Assembly: GCF_050016015.1 (NCBI RefSeq)
Contig: NZ_JBNHEQ010000181.1
Location: 13,062 to 77,061, forward strand
Reading direction: 5' to 3'
Length of the DNA: 64,000 nucleotides
Source of the DNA: Trichodesmium sp002260545
Lineage (GTDB): Bacteria > Cyanobacteriota > Cyanobacteriia > Cyanobacteriales > Microcoleaceae
Part shown: positions 47,689 to 56,575 of the stretch, in pieces
Layout of the letters: each line of letters opens with the position of its first letter
Numbering within the stretch: the first letter of the stretch is position 1
The notes under the pieces: model-generated
Told to the model about the DNA's origin: nothing
What the model saw: the letters and a program-made list of their open reading frames with translations, nothing else
Databases searched by the model: none
Made by a program: the position numbers and the translations under genes

Positions 47689-47859
47689 AATTATTATCAT
47701 TTTTTCTTCGAGCAAATACTCTTTCAAACTTTCTATTGTTCTCTTTGCTCTCAAACATTTAATTTTCTGTTCTCAAATCAATTTTTAGCAATTAAAAATT
47801 ACCTCGTCTGCAAAAGTCAAAAGTAGTAGATTTGCAATAAGTGTAGTAGTAGTCAAAAG

Positions 47860-47991
47860 TAGGGTGCGTTAGGCGCTTTTTCCTCAGAGAATTTGTCCCT
47901 GAAAAATCTAATTGCGCCGTAACGCACCATTTTCATGTAAGTAAAAAAAATATACCTTTTGCGGTACATGACGCTTTTCTAACACACCCTA
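47860..47991. repeat. ~130-base element with TAGGGTG/CACCCTA ends
   Basis: Contains GGCGCTTTTTCCTCAGAG, AATTTGTCCCT, GCCGTAACGCACCATTTTCA and GACGCTTTTCTAACA. A second copy at 50546-50690 lacks its right end, where a TATAGAATCCGG element begins. Confidence 0.7.
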
Positions 47992-48276
47992 TTGGCGTGT
48001 CAAGCTTAAAATGGTGTATTGCCGTGTCAAGCTTAAAATGGTGGAATAGATTTTTGATGTCAAGCTTTGAAAAATTAGCATCGTACCATTTTCCTAAACT
48101 AACATTTAAGGCTTGACATGAGACTACTAGACTAACAATTACTTGAAAATTTAAAAATTACATATTCTGCGAAAGAAGAGGATTAATTAAAAGAAGAGAC
48201 TGTAAACTTTAATGATTAATTATTAATTATTTAGTCAGTGCTATATAATTTTCCGAGAAAAATCTAATTAAATTTG
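47992..48276. repeat. Tandem GTGTCAAGCTTAAAATGGTG copies and spacer
   Basis: The 20-base unit occurs twice (about 47996 and 48022) with a degenerate third near 48058. The remainder is AT-rich with a TTAATTATTA tract before the antiporter gene. Confidence 0.65.
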
Positions 48277-49497
48277 ATGATTCCAGTAGAACAATTATTT
48301 ATAGGTGCAGGGGTGCTTTTGCTAGCTGGTATTATTGCCAGTAAAGCAGCTAATAAGTTAGGAGTACCAGCTCTACTATTATTCCTTTTAGTCGGAATGC
48401 TAGCAGGTTCAGAAGGCATTGGTGGTATTGAATTTGATAATCCAATGCAGGCAAAATTGATTGGAGATTTAGCACTAACTTTGATATTATTTGCTGGGGG
48501 ACTGGATACACAATGGACTCAAATTAGACCTGTTCTCTGGAAAGGTCTAACACTTTCAACTGTTGGCGTAGGAATTACTGCCTTACTTTTAGGTTCATTC
48601 GCTTGGTTTATGCTTGGGTCTTTTTCTGATTTCAACATTGGACCTGAAGGTATTACTTGGTCAGAGGGACTATTATTAGGGGCAATTATCTCCTCCACTG
48701 ATGCTGCAGCAGTTTTTTCTGTACTCAGAACTAGCAAGTTAGGACTGAAGGGAGACCTACAACCACTACTAGAACTAGAATCAGGAAGTAATGACCCAAT
48801 GGCAGTTTTGTTAACTGTCCAAATAGTCGAAATTTTATCCACTGGTGATACTTCCATCATTAAATTATTGCTTTCACTATTCTTGCAAATAGGAGTAGGT
48901 GGAGCATTTGGTTATGGTATGGGGCGTGCCATAGTATGGGTGGTAAATCATTTGCGCTTGAGTTCCCAAGGTCTCTACCCAGTTGCCACTCTCGCAATGG
49001 CAATGCTGACATACGGGATTACAGATTTATTTGGTGGTAATGGTTTCTTAGCAGTTTATATTGCTGGAGTCGTGATGGGAAATTTCCGCTTTATGTACTC
49101 AGAAACTATTCGTAGTTTTCACGATGGTTTATCTTGGTTAATGCAAATCGTGATCTTTCTAACTTTAGGATTATTAGTATTTCCTTCCCGTCTCTTACCT
49201 GTAGCTGGTGTTGCTATAGTAATTGCCATATTTCTCATATTTATTGCTCGTCCTGTTAGTGTATTTATTTGTTTGGGTTTGAGTCGCTATCGTTTACGAG
49301 AAAAATTATTTATTTCGTGGGTAGGGTTGCGGGGTTCTGTGCCAATTATTCTGGCAACATTTCCAGTAACTGCTGGTATTTCAGGTGGACGTAGTATTTT
49401 TAATGTTGTATTTTTTATCGTGCTAACTTCAGTTCTAGTTCAAGGTCTGACTTTAGCTCCTGTTGCTCGATGGTTAGGTTTAGCAGAATCCAATTAG
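48277..49497 (+). CDS. Cation:proton antiporter, CPA1/NhaP2-like membrane core
   Basis: A 406-residue membrane protein with about 12 segments. Family marks: AGSEGIGGIEFDNP, LFAGGLDTQW, SSTDAAAVFSVLR and the ion-binding ELESGSNDPMAVLLT with the ND pair. This matches the core of NhaP2/CvrA K+(Na+)/H+ antiporters, but the C-terminal TrkA-C and related regulatory domains of NhaP2 (about 575 residues) are absent: the protein ends LGLAESN after the last helix. ATG at 48277 is taken over a TTG one codon earlier. Likely pH or salt homeostasis. Confidence 0.9.
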   Translation: MIPVEQLFIGAGVLLLAGIIASKAANKLGVPALLLFLLVGMLAGSEGIGGIEFDNPMQAKLIGDLALTLILFAGGLDTQWTQIRPVLWKGLTLSTVGVGITALLLGSFAWFMLGSFSDFNIGPEGITWSEGLLLGAIISSTDAAAVFSVLRTSKLGLKGDLQPLLELESGSNDPMAVLLTVQIVEILSTGDTSIIKLLLSLFLQIGVGGAFGYGMGRAIVWVVNHLRLSSQGLYPVATLAMAMLTYGITDLFGGNGFLAVYIAGVVMGNFRFMYSETIRSFHDGLSWLMQIVIFLTLGLLVFPSRLLPVAGVAIVIAIFLIFIARPVSVFICLGLSRYRLREKLFISWVGLRGSVPIILATFPVTAGISGGRSIFNVVFFIVLTSVLVQGLTLAPVARWLGLAESN

Positions 49498-49963
49498 ACC
49501 TTTCGGGAAAAGAGGGAGTAGGGAGTAGGGAGTAGTGGACTGTTTCAACTAAAATAGTGCATTAGGGAGTAGGGGAGTAAGGGAGTAGGGGAGTAGGGAG
49601 TAGGGGAGTAGTAGGGACGTTGCATGCAACGTCCGTACGAGAGTAAGATTGTTGTTGGGTTTTTCCGTTGGAAATGCTCCGCAAACGTTCCATCCTGCGC
49701 AATGCTAACGCAAACAACCCAACCTACATCTATTGCAACATTTAAGATGAAACAATCCAGTAGGGGGAAATAATTGATGATTTATACGCGATAATTGATT
49801 TTATTTTCGATTATCACCAGAGGTTTATTAGACCTCTCCAGAAGATAAGCTAGAGTTGTAAAATTCAGTGCTTTATTCATAAAAATACATTCCCTGTTCC
49901 CTGTTCCCTCTTCCGTCTATTAATAATTTCAACTGATTTATTTCACTAATATTGACAAGAAAA
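49498..49963. other. Minisatellite-rich gap
   Basis: GGGAGTAG tandem at 49512-49532 and 49564-49612, running into the palindrome at 49611-49638, then ATGCTCCGCAAACG and other fragments. No gene is seen. Confidence 0.7.
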
Positions 49964-50539
49964 ATGAAACAAATATTGCAGTGTATTTTTCTCACAATTG
50001 CTATAACATTACTCTGTTCTTGTACTTCTGCTCAGATTATCCAACAACCACTAAGTCAATCAAGTCAGGATAATAATACTGCCATTGCTGTTAATTCTCC
50101 ATCTGCCCAAGAAACAGAAATTATCCTGACTGAAAACTTAGAAATAGCTACAGGACAGACTATTTATGTTCCGATATATTCTCATGTATATTACGCTAAT
50201 CAACAACGAATTTATAATCTATCAGCAACTCTAAGTATTCGGAATACTGACCTGACAAATTCGATAATTATTACTGCGGTAAAATATTATGATACAGATG
50301 GAAAATTAGTTAAACAATATGTGCAAAATCCATTAAAATTAGGTCCTTTAGTTTCACGGGATTTTTATTTAGAACAAAAAGACACAACTGGAGGTTCCGG
50401 AGCAAACTTTTTAGTAGAATGGGTAGCAGAAAAACAAGTAAATGAACCAATAGTTGAAGCTGTAATGGTTGGTGTTTCAGGCAGCCAAGCTGTGGCATTT
50501 TCTAGTTCAGGTAAAGTGATTGAAAACAAGATAAAATAA
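49964..50539 (+). CDS. DUF3124 lipoprotein
   Basis: A 191-residue protein with a lipoprotein signal (LQCIFLTIAITLLCSC; Cys near residue 20), a Ser/Gln-rich linker, then the DUF3124 beta domain: TGQTIYVPIYSHVYY, LSATLSIRNTDL, YYDTDGKLV, RDFYLEQKDTTGGSGANFLVEW, PIVEAVMVG. Function of the family is unknown. The ATG at 49964 is chosen over a TTG four codons upstream because the Lys-containing signal start follows it. Stand-alone gene. Confidence 0.84.
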   Translation: MKQILQCIFLTIAITLLCSCTSAQIIQQPLSQSSQDNNTAIAVNSPSAQETEIILTENLEIATGQTIYVPIYSHVYYANQQRIYNLSATLSIRNTDLTNSIIITAVKYYDTDGKLVKQYVQNPLKLGPLVSRDFYLEQKDTTGGSGANFLVEWVAEKQVNEPIVEAVMVGVSGSQAVAFSSSGKVIENKIK

Positions 50540-50545
50540 GTCCAG

Positions 50546-50975
50546 TAGGGTGTGTTTTGCTGCGCAACATGAAAGGCGCTTTTTGCTCAGAGAATTTGCC
50601 CTTCAAAAATCGGCGTTGCGCCGTAACGCACCATTTTCATGTAAGTTAAAACAAAAAAATATAACCTTTACGGTGCGTTACGCTTCTCTAATATAGAATC
50701 CGGATAATTGCTATAGCTAAGTCATTTCGACTGGAACGGAGTGGAAGGAAGCAATCTCGCGAAACCACTGAGATTGCTTCCGCTTCGTCGCTGCGGACGA
50801 CTTTTCAACCGGATTCTATATAATATCAAATCCGTTGGCTTCGGAGTATTATAAGAAACCTGGTTTATGGGAGCATAGATGGTAGGGACGTTGCATGCAA
50901 CGTCCCTACAAGGGCATTTCATATAAACCCGGTTTCTACGCTTTTTTACACCGATACTACCGGATTTGATATAAG
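50546..50975. repeat. Cluster of three adjoining palindromic elements
   Basis: In order: a copy of the 47860 element without its right end (50546-50690); a TATAGAATCCGG element with perfect 12-bp ends (50692-50703 and 50809-50820); an element with TATCAAATCCG (50824-50834) and CGGATTTGATA (50961-50971) ends, which contains AGAAACCTGG/CCGGTTTCT and, at its centre, the 28-bp palindrome (50882-50909). Confidence 0.8.
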
Positions 50976-51304
50976 GCATCCTACTGGACTGACACAACTA
51001 ATGAGTGTGCATTAGGGCGGTTCGGTGTAAATCTTAGAGTAAGCATGAAAATTCTAGCTCAAACCCGCCCCTACCTTTGAGTAAAATCTACAATGAGGTA
51101 GGAGAAACAGTGGATATTCCTCACAAAAGCAGAGAGCCAGCTAGTTATAAGTGAGTAAAGAAATTTGCTATTAAAGCGAGATGATACGTTTTTTCGTCAC
51201 TAATATAAAATTATAAAGACAAACTTAAGAATTAAGAATAACTCGCTCTGATAGGATATTGGTTAATGTTGTGGATTCAAATTTGGCAATCTGGAAGAAA
51301 CATT
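50976..51304. other. Gap before the coiled-coil gene
   Basis: GGGCGGTT and AACCCGCCCC pieces face each other at 51014 and 51062. No gene is seen; holds a promoter region. Confidence 0.4.
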
Positions 51305-51721
51305 ATGAATCAGAAAATAGACAATCTTCGTACTAATCTCCAGACAAAATTGGATGAGATAGCTAGTCAAGTTGAAAAAGTTAAGGGCAGTTTAAAGGTA
51401 GCTTCCAAAGAAGCTGAGGAAACCATCAAGTCCAAAATGAATGACACAAAAGCCAAATTAGAAAGTAAAAAGCAAGAAATTGCTGATTCTAAGGCTAAGT
51501 TGGAAGAACGCATTCAAACAAAGAAATCAGAGGTAGCATCTCAAATTGCCGACTGGAAAACCAAGCGAGAACAAGACAAGCTAGTAGCTCGTGCTAACCG
51601 TGCTGAAGAGTATGCTGCGGCAGCCATTCTGCTTGCATTGGCTGCTATTGACGAAGCAGAAGTAGCAACTTTAGAAGCGGTAGCAGCACGCATGGATGCT
51701 GATGAAGTAGTAGGTAATTGA
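51305..51721 (+). CDS. Small coiled-coil protein of unknown function
   Basis: A 138-residue, Lys/Glu/Ala-rich protein with one long predicted coiled coil (about 5-90: TKLDEIASQVEKVKGSLKVA, KLESKKQEIADSKAKLEERI) and an Ala-rich C-terminal helix (EEYAAAAILLALAAIDEAEV). No family motif; it recalls apolipoprotein-like or LEA-like stress proteins. The ATG at 51305 follows GGAAGAAAC; the longer frame from 51266 is not supported. It precedes the DUF1269 gene by 160 bases. Confidence 0.75.
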   Translation: MNQKIDNLRTNLQTKLDEIASQVEKVKGSLKVASKEAEETIKSKMNDTKAKLESKKQEIADSKAKLEERIQTKKSEVASQIADWKTKREQDKLVARANRAEEYAAAAILLALAAIDEAEVATLEAVAARMDADEVVGN

Positions 51722-51881
51722 CATACTTCCGACGCTTAACTTTTTAGGAGGTTAACAACGGCAACACCGCCGTGGTTGCCTGAAATTATCCATCGGGGCT
51801 AACTACTGAAGTCAAAGAATTGCACATTCTTTGTCATATAATCTAAATGGATGTTTGATTTATTTCGATAGGAGATATTAA

Positions 51882-52367
51882 ATGGCAACTCTAACAGTAT
51901 TAAAATTCCCAACTGCTGACGGTGCTGAGAAAATGATTAGTATTTTGGATGACTTACAAAAACAGGAACTAATCAAAATTCAAGATGCAGCAATTGTGAG
52001 TTGGAAAGAAGGAAAGAAAAAACCCAAAACTAATCAACTATATGACCTGAAAAAACTAGGTGCTTTGGATGGTGCTTTCTGGGGGATGCTCTTTGGCATC
52101 ATTTTCTTTGTGCCAATTTTTGGAATGGCTATTGGCGCTGCAATGGGAGCCTTGAGTGGTTCCTTTAAAGATATTGGCATTAATGATGATTTCATTGAAA
52201 AAATCCGCACTCAAGTAACTGAGGGGACTTCTGCATTATTTTTGTTAAGCACAGATGCAGTTAAAGATCGGGTAGAAGAGGCAATTAAAGATATCAAGTT
52301 TGAAATTCTGGCAACTAACCTGCCAAAAGAGGAAGAAGAAAAATTGCGTGAAATGTTTGTTCACTAA
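51882..52367 (+). CDS. DUF1269 family membrane-associated protein
   Basis: A 161-residue protein: TLTVLKFPTADGAEKMI, LQKQELIKIQDAAIV, then a Gly/Ala-rich hydrophobic hairpin (GALDGAFWGMLFGIIFFVPI, GMAIGAAMGALSG) and a helical end (SALFLLSTDAVKDRVEEAI). These are the marks of the DUF1269 family, which is widespread in bacteria and often stress-associated; its function is unknown. TAGGAGATATTAA gives a good ribosome site before the ATG. Confidence 0.88.
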   Translation: MATLTVLKFPTADGAEKMISILDDLQKQELIKIQDAAIVSWKEGKKKPKTNQLYDLKKLGALDGAFWGMLFGIIFFVPIFGMAIGAAMGALSGSFKDIGINDDFIEKIRTQVTEGTSALFLLSTDAVKDRVEEAIKDIKFEILATNLPKEEEEKLREMFVH

Positions 52368-52835
52368 CTTGCATAAATCTGGAATTATATCATGTCCGGT
52401 AGCATCAGTATTGTATGGATAAAGTAAGGAAGAAGGAAGAAGGAAGAAGAAAGAAGTAGTAAGAGAAGGAAAAATCTTGGATAAGGTAGATATTTCCCCA
52501 ACTTTTACACAAACGATACCAACGGACATGATATTACCAAGATTTTAAACTCAATTTACTTCTAATACTAACAGTAGGGGTTGGGTTACCCAACCCCTAC
52601 AAAATAGATAGTATATGGTAGGTAAAATAGCGTTCAGCGGTCAGCTTAGTTATTAAACCGCTGTTTGTGTAGCATTCCGCAGGAAATGTTTACGCTCTTA
52701 TAATAAATATAGTATATTAATCAGGACTTACGCAGAACTACCATATCTAGTAGGGGCGAACGGCCGTTCGCCCCTAAAACTGGTGTATAATTGACTATTG
52801 TGCGTAAGTCCTGTGAATTATAGGACAAAAAAATT
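52368..52835. other. Gap with purine tract and two elements
   Basis: GGAAGAAGGAAGAAG tract at 52427-52470; hairpin GTAGGGGTTGGG/CCCAACCCCTAC at 52574-52600; element with AGGACTTACGCA ends at 52723-52812. No gene is seen. Confidence 0.7.
52723..52812. repeat. Element with AGGACTTACGCA terminal inverted repeats, second copy
   Basis: Ends at 52723-52734 and 52801-52812 are exact inverse copies, as at 30092-30182, but the interior is a different palindrome, GGGGCGAACGGCCGTTCGCC. It ends 24 bases before the next gene and may carry part of its leader. Confidence 0.8.
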
Positions 52836-54194
52836 ATGGCAAATACTATTGCTTTACTTGCTTATGACAGTAAAAAAGACAACTTAGTTGAATTTGTCAG
52901 GAAACATAAAATTGTACTATCTCGCTATCAATTATTAGCGACAGAAAACACTGCCCAATATATTTTACAAGAAACAGGCATAGAAATAAATTCTGTCTTA
53001 GCAGGTCCCTTGGGAGGAGATGCTCAAATAGCTGTAGAAGTAACTACGGGTAATGTAGTTGCTGTTATTTGTTTGGTAGACTACTTATTCTCTCAATCTT
53101 ATGAACCCGATATCCAATTATTATTACGTTTGTGTCAGGTACATAATGTTCCTATTGCAATAAATATTGCCACTGCCGAAACTATTATTAACAGTTTCAT
53201 TCAAACCACTGTTGCTCACCTGATATTTAATCCTATATCTGGTCAAGGTAATGCTCAACAAGAATTATCTTTAATTAAATCACTTCTCGAACCTTATCTA
53301 CATTTATATATACATCAAACAACCCCAGAGAAAACAGCAGCAGAATTAACAGAATTAGCGATCGCTAAACAAGCAGATATAATTATTGCTTCTGGAGGAG
53401 ATGGTACAGTTTCTGCTGTTGCTGGAGCTTTAGTTAATACAAATATTCCTCTGGGTATAATTCCCAGGGGAACCGCTAACGCTTTTTGTATGGCTTTAGG
53501 AATTCCGAGTATTACACCCATCAGAAGTGCTTGCGATGTTATTTTGGCAGGCAAAACTCGCGTGATAGATGTTGGTCGTTGCAATGAACGTACCATGATT
53601 TTATTAGCAGGGGTAGGATATGAAGCAGAAACCATAGAAAGAGCAGACCGGGAAACTAAAAACCGTTGGGGAGTGCTTGCATATATGATGGCAGGTTGGG
53701 ATCAACTAAAAGAACAGCAACTTTTTGATATTGAAATAGAAATTGACGACGTTACCAAAACTTTTCAAGCAGGAGCTATTACTATTGCTAATGCAGCTCC
53801 ACCCACATCATTTTTAGCTCAAGGTTTGGGAGAAGTAGTTATGAATGATGGTTTACTGGAAGTAATGATAATTACCTCCAATAGTAGACTGCAAGCAGTT
53901 AATGCTGGAGTTAGAATGTTCGGTTCGGCAATTTTTAAAACTCCTGCTCAACATGAAGATACTATTGGTTTGCGAACAAAACGGGTAAAAGTCAGTACAG
54001 AACCACCACAAAAAGTTGTACTTGATGGTGAAATTATTGGCACTACTCCTATTGAGGTAGAATGTATTCCGAGTGGGTTAATTGTGCTTGCTCCACCAAC
54101 TAATGAAACTGAAGAAAAATCTGCCTGGGGTTTTCTCTCCTTCGGAAAAAGAGTGAAAAATCAGGAGTTGAAAAATGGTGATTTGAAGGATTAG
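52836..54194 (+). CDS. Fusion of methylglyoxal-synthase domain and diacylglycerol/lipid kinase
   Basis: A 452-residue two-domain protein. Residues 1-120 are MgsA-like: GPLGGDAQ with Asp 62 equal to the catalytic Asp 71 of E. coli MgsA, and PDIQLLLR with Asp 92 equal to Asp 101. But His 19 and His 98 of E. coli are Tyr 10 and Tyr 89 here, so activity on dihydroxyacetone phosphate is doubtful; the domain may sense it. Residues about 130-430 are a YegS/DgkB-type lipid kinase: FNPISGQGN, SGGDGTVSAVAG (Gly 187 to Thr 191), GIIPRGTANAFC, NDGLLEV and LDGEIIGTTPIEVE. Joining triose-phosphate chemistry to glycerolipid synthesis in one chain is suggestive. Confidence 0.9.
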   Translation: MANTIALLAYDSKKDNLVEFVRKHKIVLSRYQLLATENTAQYILQETGIEINSVLAGPLGGDAQIAVEVTTGNVVAVICLVDYLFSQSYEPDIQLLLRLCQVHNVPIAINIATAETIINSFIQTTVAHLIFNPISGQGNAQQELSLIKSLLEPYLHLYIHQTTPEKTAAELTELAIAKQADIIIASGGDGTVSAVAGALVNTNIPLGIIPRGTANAFCMALGIPSITPIRSACDVILAGKTRVIDVGRCNERTMILLAGVGYEAETIERADRETKNRWGVLAYMMAGWDQLKEQQLFDIEIEIDDVTKTFQAGAITIANAAPPTSFLAQGLGEVVMNDGLLEVMIITSNSRLQAVNAGVRMFGSAIFKTPAQHEDTIGLRTKRVKVSTEPPQKVVLDGEIIGTTPIEVECIPSGLIVLAPPTNETEEKSAWGFLSFGKRVKNQELKNGDLKD

Positions 54195-54261
54195 TGTAGT
54201 AGGCCGTCTGGACTAAAATTGTGGGTAAAAAACCTAAAATATTCTACAAAATTGGAAATGT

Positions 54262-54642
54262 GGAAATCCTGTTTCTTGTGCTGCTGGTCAAGCAGTTTTA
54301 GAGGCAATTAAAAGGGAAAATATACAAGAAAATTGTTGCTTAGTTGGAGATTATTTCCTCAAAGAAATTAATAATTTACAAGATAAATATGAATGTATTG
54401 GGGATGTTCGTGGTTGTGGATTAATGCTTGGTCTTGACTTAGTTAAAAATCGGGAAACAAAAGAACCAAATTCTGAACTTACATCCCAAATTCACGAAGT
54501 ATCAAAAGATTGAGGATTAATTATTGGTAAAGGTGGTTTACATCGTAATGTTTTACGAATTAAACCACCACTTTGCATTACAAAAACAGATGTAGATTTT
54601 ATTGTTAAAGTTTTGGATTTTGCTTTGAATTATTGTCAGTAA
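54262..54642 (+). pseudogene. C-terminal remnant of a class III aminotransferase
   Basis: GNPVSCAAGQAVLEAIKREN, GDVRGCGLMLGLDLVK, then TGA at 54511-54513 in the middle of a normal GLIIGKGGL stretch, then NVLRIKPPLCITKTDVDFIV. This is the end of a PLP-dependent class III enzyme of the alanine-glyoxylate (AGXT2-like) type. The N-terminal two-thirds with the PLP lysine is absent; TTGGAAATGTGG precedes it directly after the kinase gene. Arg (CGA) would fit the stop. Dead gene. Confidence 0.83.
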
Positions 54643-54709
54643 TAATTAATCTAAATCCATTAATTATCAATTATCCATTATCAATTATCCATTATCCATT
54701 ATCCATTAA

Positions 54710-56014
54710 TTAAAGTAGACCCTCATTATCAACCAGATATTTTGCCAACTTATTAATACATTTACGAATTTGAGGGTCTCGTCCGCCACGACTATCTATT
54801 ACAGTCATTACATAAACTTCACCATCAATACTCAACCCCAAAGTAGTACCCAGAGCGCGAGAATTTTCTCCAGTCTTTTCACCCAGCCATTTAACTTCTG
54901 GCAATTTTTCTAAACCAGCATATCCTAATAATCTATCCTTCTGATTAGCCAATGCTTCTATCAATACATCAGAATTGGGATACTCGCTATTGTATATTGA
55001 GACCATCATATCTGTCAGCTCATTGCTAGTCAGAGTATTACGACCTTTACCTGGATTTTTGGGTCTAATGCGGTTACCCATTAATTTGTATTTCACCCGA
55101 ATAACTTTGTAACCATCATCTTCAAGAACTTTATTAATGTAAGGTTGCCCTAAATAATCTATTAGTTGATTTGTGGCAATATTACTACTATGGTCAATCA
55201 TTTGTCCGACCAAAGTTTTTAGGGGATAACGTTTTCTCGCTCGAATTTCTGAAGCATCTTCAGTAAAATTGCCTCGACTTACATAAACAGGAGTATCTAA
55301 ACTAATATTTTCTTGAGATACTTTTTGCATCACCGCCACAGCAACAGGAACTTTGATTAAACTTGCGGGACTTGCTGGAAGTTTATTACCATTTAAGTCT
55401 AAACATTCTCTGCGTAAATTACAGATAGTAATAGTAGCTCTACTTGATAGACCACTTTCTTTACGAATTTTATCTAAAAAGTTAGATTTAGTGATGTTTA
55501 ATTGATAAGAAGAGTCATAAAGACTGCGCTTATATTCTTTGATTTTTTTATTAGTTTTGTCTCCGATAAATGAATCGTCAGGAATTTCCTCTAAGTTATA
55601 AATTGCTTGTTGCCAGAGATGTTTTTCTGTTTCTCTAGTTTTGACAGTTGGACTTGGAGAGACTCCCACTTCAGCAGCTTGAGCACCTAGAGTTAATGCT
55701 TGTCTCCAATTATCATTTGCTCGCTGTTCAACTAATATTTGAACATCAATTTCTTGTAATTTTTGAACTAAGTTTTGTTGTTTTTCTAATATTGCTTGAT
55801 TTTCCTCAGAAAAAAATAATCTTTTTCTTGGAGTAGGCAGAGATTCTAATTTATTAACTACGCGCTCGCGCATCTCATAGAGCTCTTGTAAAGATTGAGT
55901 ATAAGATTCTGCTGCTGAGGAACTCTGTATATTTCCAATTGAAATAATGGTAAGACTGGCCATTGTTACTAAAGTGCCAGTGAGAATTTGTTTTATTTTT
56001 AATATTCGGTGCAT
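54710..56014 (-). CDS. Exported serine hydrolase, class A beta-lactamase/PBP-like
   Basis: A 434-residue protein with a signal peptide (about 1-34) and a coiled-coil region (about 40-95, LQELYEMRERVVNKLESL), then a beta-lactamase-fold domain: Ser 218 and Lys 221 in PASLIK, SSN near residue 275, and EKTGEN near 380. Thus all three active-site boxes are present. The Glu166-type omega-loop of true class A enzymes was not clearly seen, so cell-wall or unknown hydrolase work is as likely as antibiotic breakdown. ATG at 56014 is chosen: GGAG precedes it, and the residues upstream in frame are not signal-like. Confidence 0.85.
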   Translation of the reverse strand: MHRILKIKQILTGTLVTMASLTIISIGNIQSSSAAESYTQSLQELYEMRERVVNKLESLPTPRKRLFFSEENQAILEKQQNLVQKLQEIDVQILVEQRANDNWRQALTLGAQAAEVGVSPSPTVKTRETEKHLWQQAIYNLEEIPDDSFIGDKTNKKIKEYKRSLYDSSYQLNITKSNFLDKIRKESGLSSRATITICNLRRECLDLNGNKLPASPASLIKVPVAVAVMQKVSQENISLDTPVYVSRGNFTEDASEIRARKRYPLKTLVGQMIDHSSNIATNQLIDYLGQPYINKVLEDDGYKVIRVKYKLMGNRIRPKNPGKGRNTLTSNELTDMMVSIYNSEYPNSDVLIEALANQKDRLLGYAGLEKLPEVKWLGEKTGENSRALGTTLGLSIDGEVYVMTVIDSRGGRDPQIRKCINKLAKYLVDNEGLL

Positions 56015-56139
56015 AGAATTAGCTCCACACAAATAAATAAATAATTTTATGCTAACCAATAAAGATAATCTTTAACTATGAAGAAAATCAATGTATCAGT
56101 CTCAATACAAATATACTATATTTCTAGATTCAGTAATCG

Positions 56140-56270
56140 AATAATTAATAATTAATCATTATTAATTAAATAATTTAGGTTAAAAGCCTACCCCCTTTAT
56201 GGGAAAAAAAGTGCTAGGATATTTTCTTATATTCAATTACCTCACGGTTTGAACCAGAGGTAATTATACC
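56140..56270 (-). repeat. Dispersed AT-rich element (ATCCTAGCAC family), inverted copy
   Basis: AAAAAAAGTGCTAGGATATT, TTATATTCAATTACC, GGTTTGAACCAGAGGTAATT; the closest relative of the copy at 2455-2590. Confidence 0.7.
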
Positions 56271-56319
56271 ATTTCTCAAAAACTTTTCTACATTTGATTG
56301 AGTCGGGTAGTAGGGGAGG

Positions 56320-56399
56320 GTAGGGACGTTGCACAGGCAAAAATGCGTTTTCCGTTCCGGAATGCTCCGCAAACATGTCGCGCAGCGATACGTCCCTAC
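56320..56399. repeat. Palindrome split by a nested core
   Basis: GTAGGGACGTTGC and CGTCCCTAC arms enclose ACAGGCAAAAATGCG, TTCCGTTCCGGAATGC, AAACATGTCGCGCAGCG; nearly the same core as at 33230-33331. Confidence 0.75.
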
Positions 56400-56575
56400 G
56401 GGAGAAGTAAAATCAAGAATGATTAACATTAACTTACCTAAAATTCGCAAAAAAGTTATTCTACTCAAGTAATTATTTAATAACCGAAGTTTTAATCAAG
56501 TATAGCATTAATTCATGGGAATTGGTATTATCCATTATCAATGATCAATGATCAATTAATGAACAAGGAGCTAAG

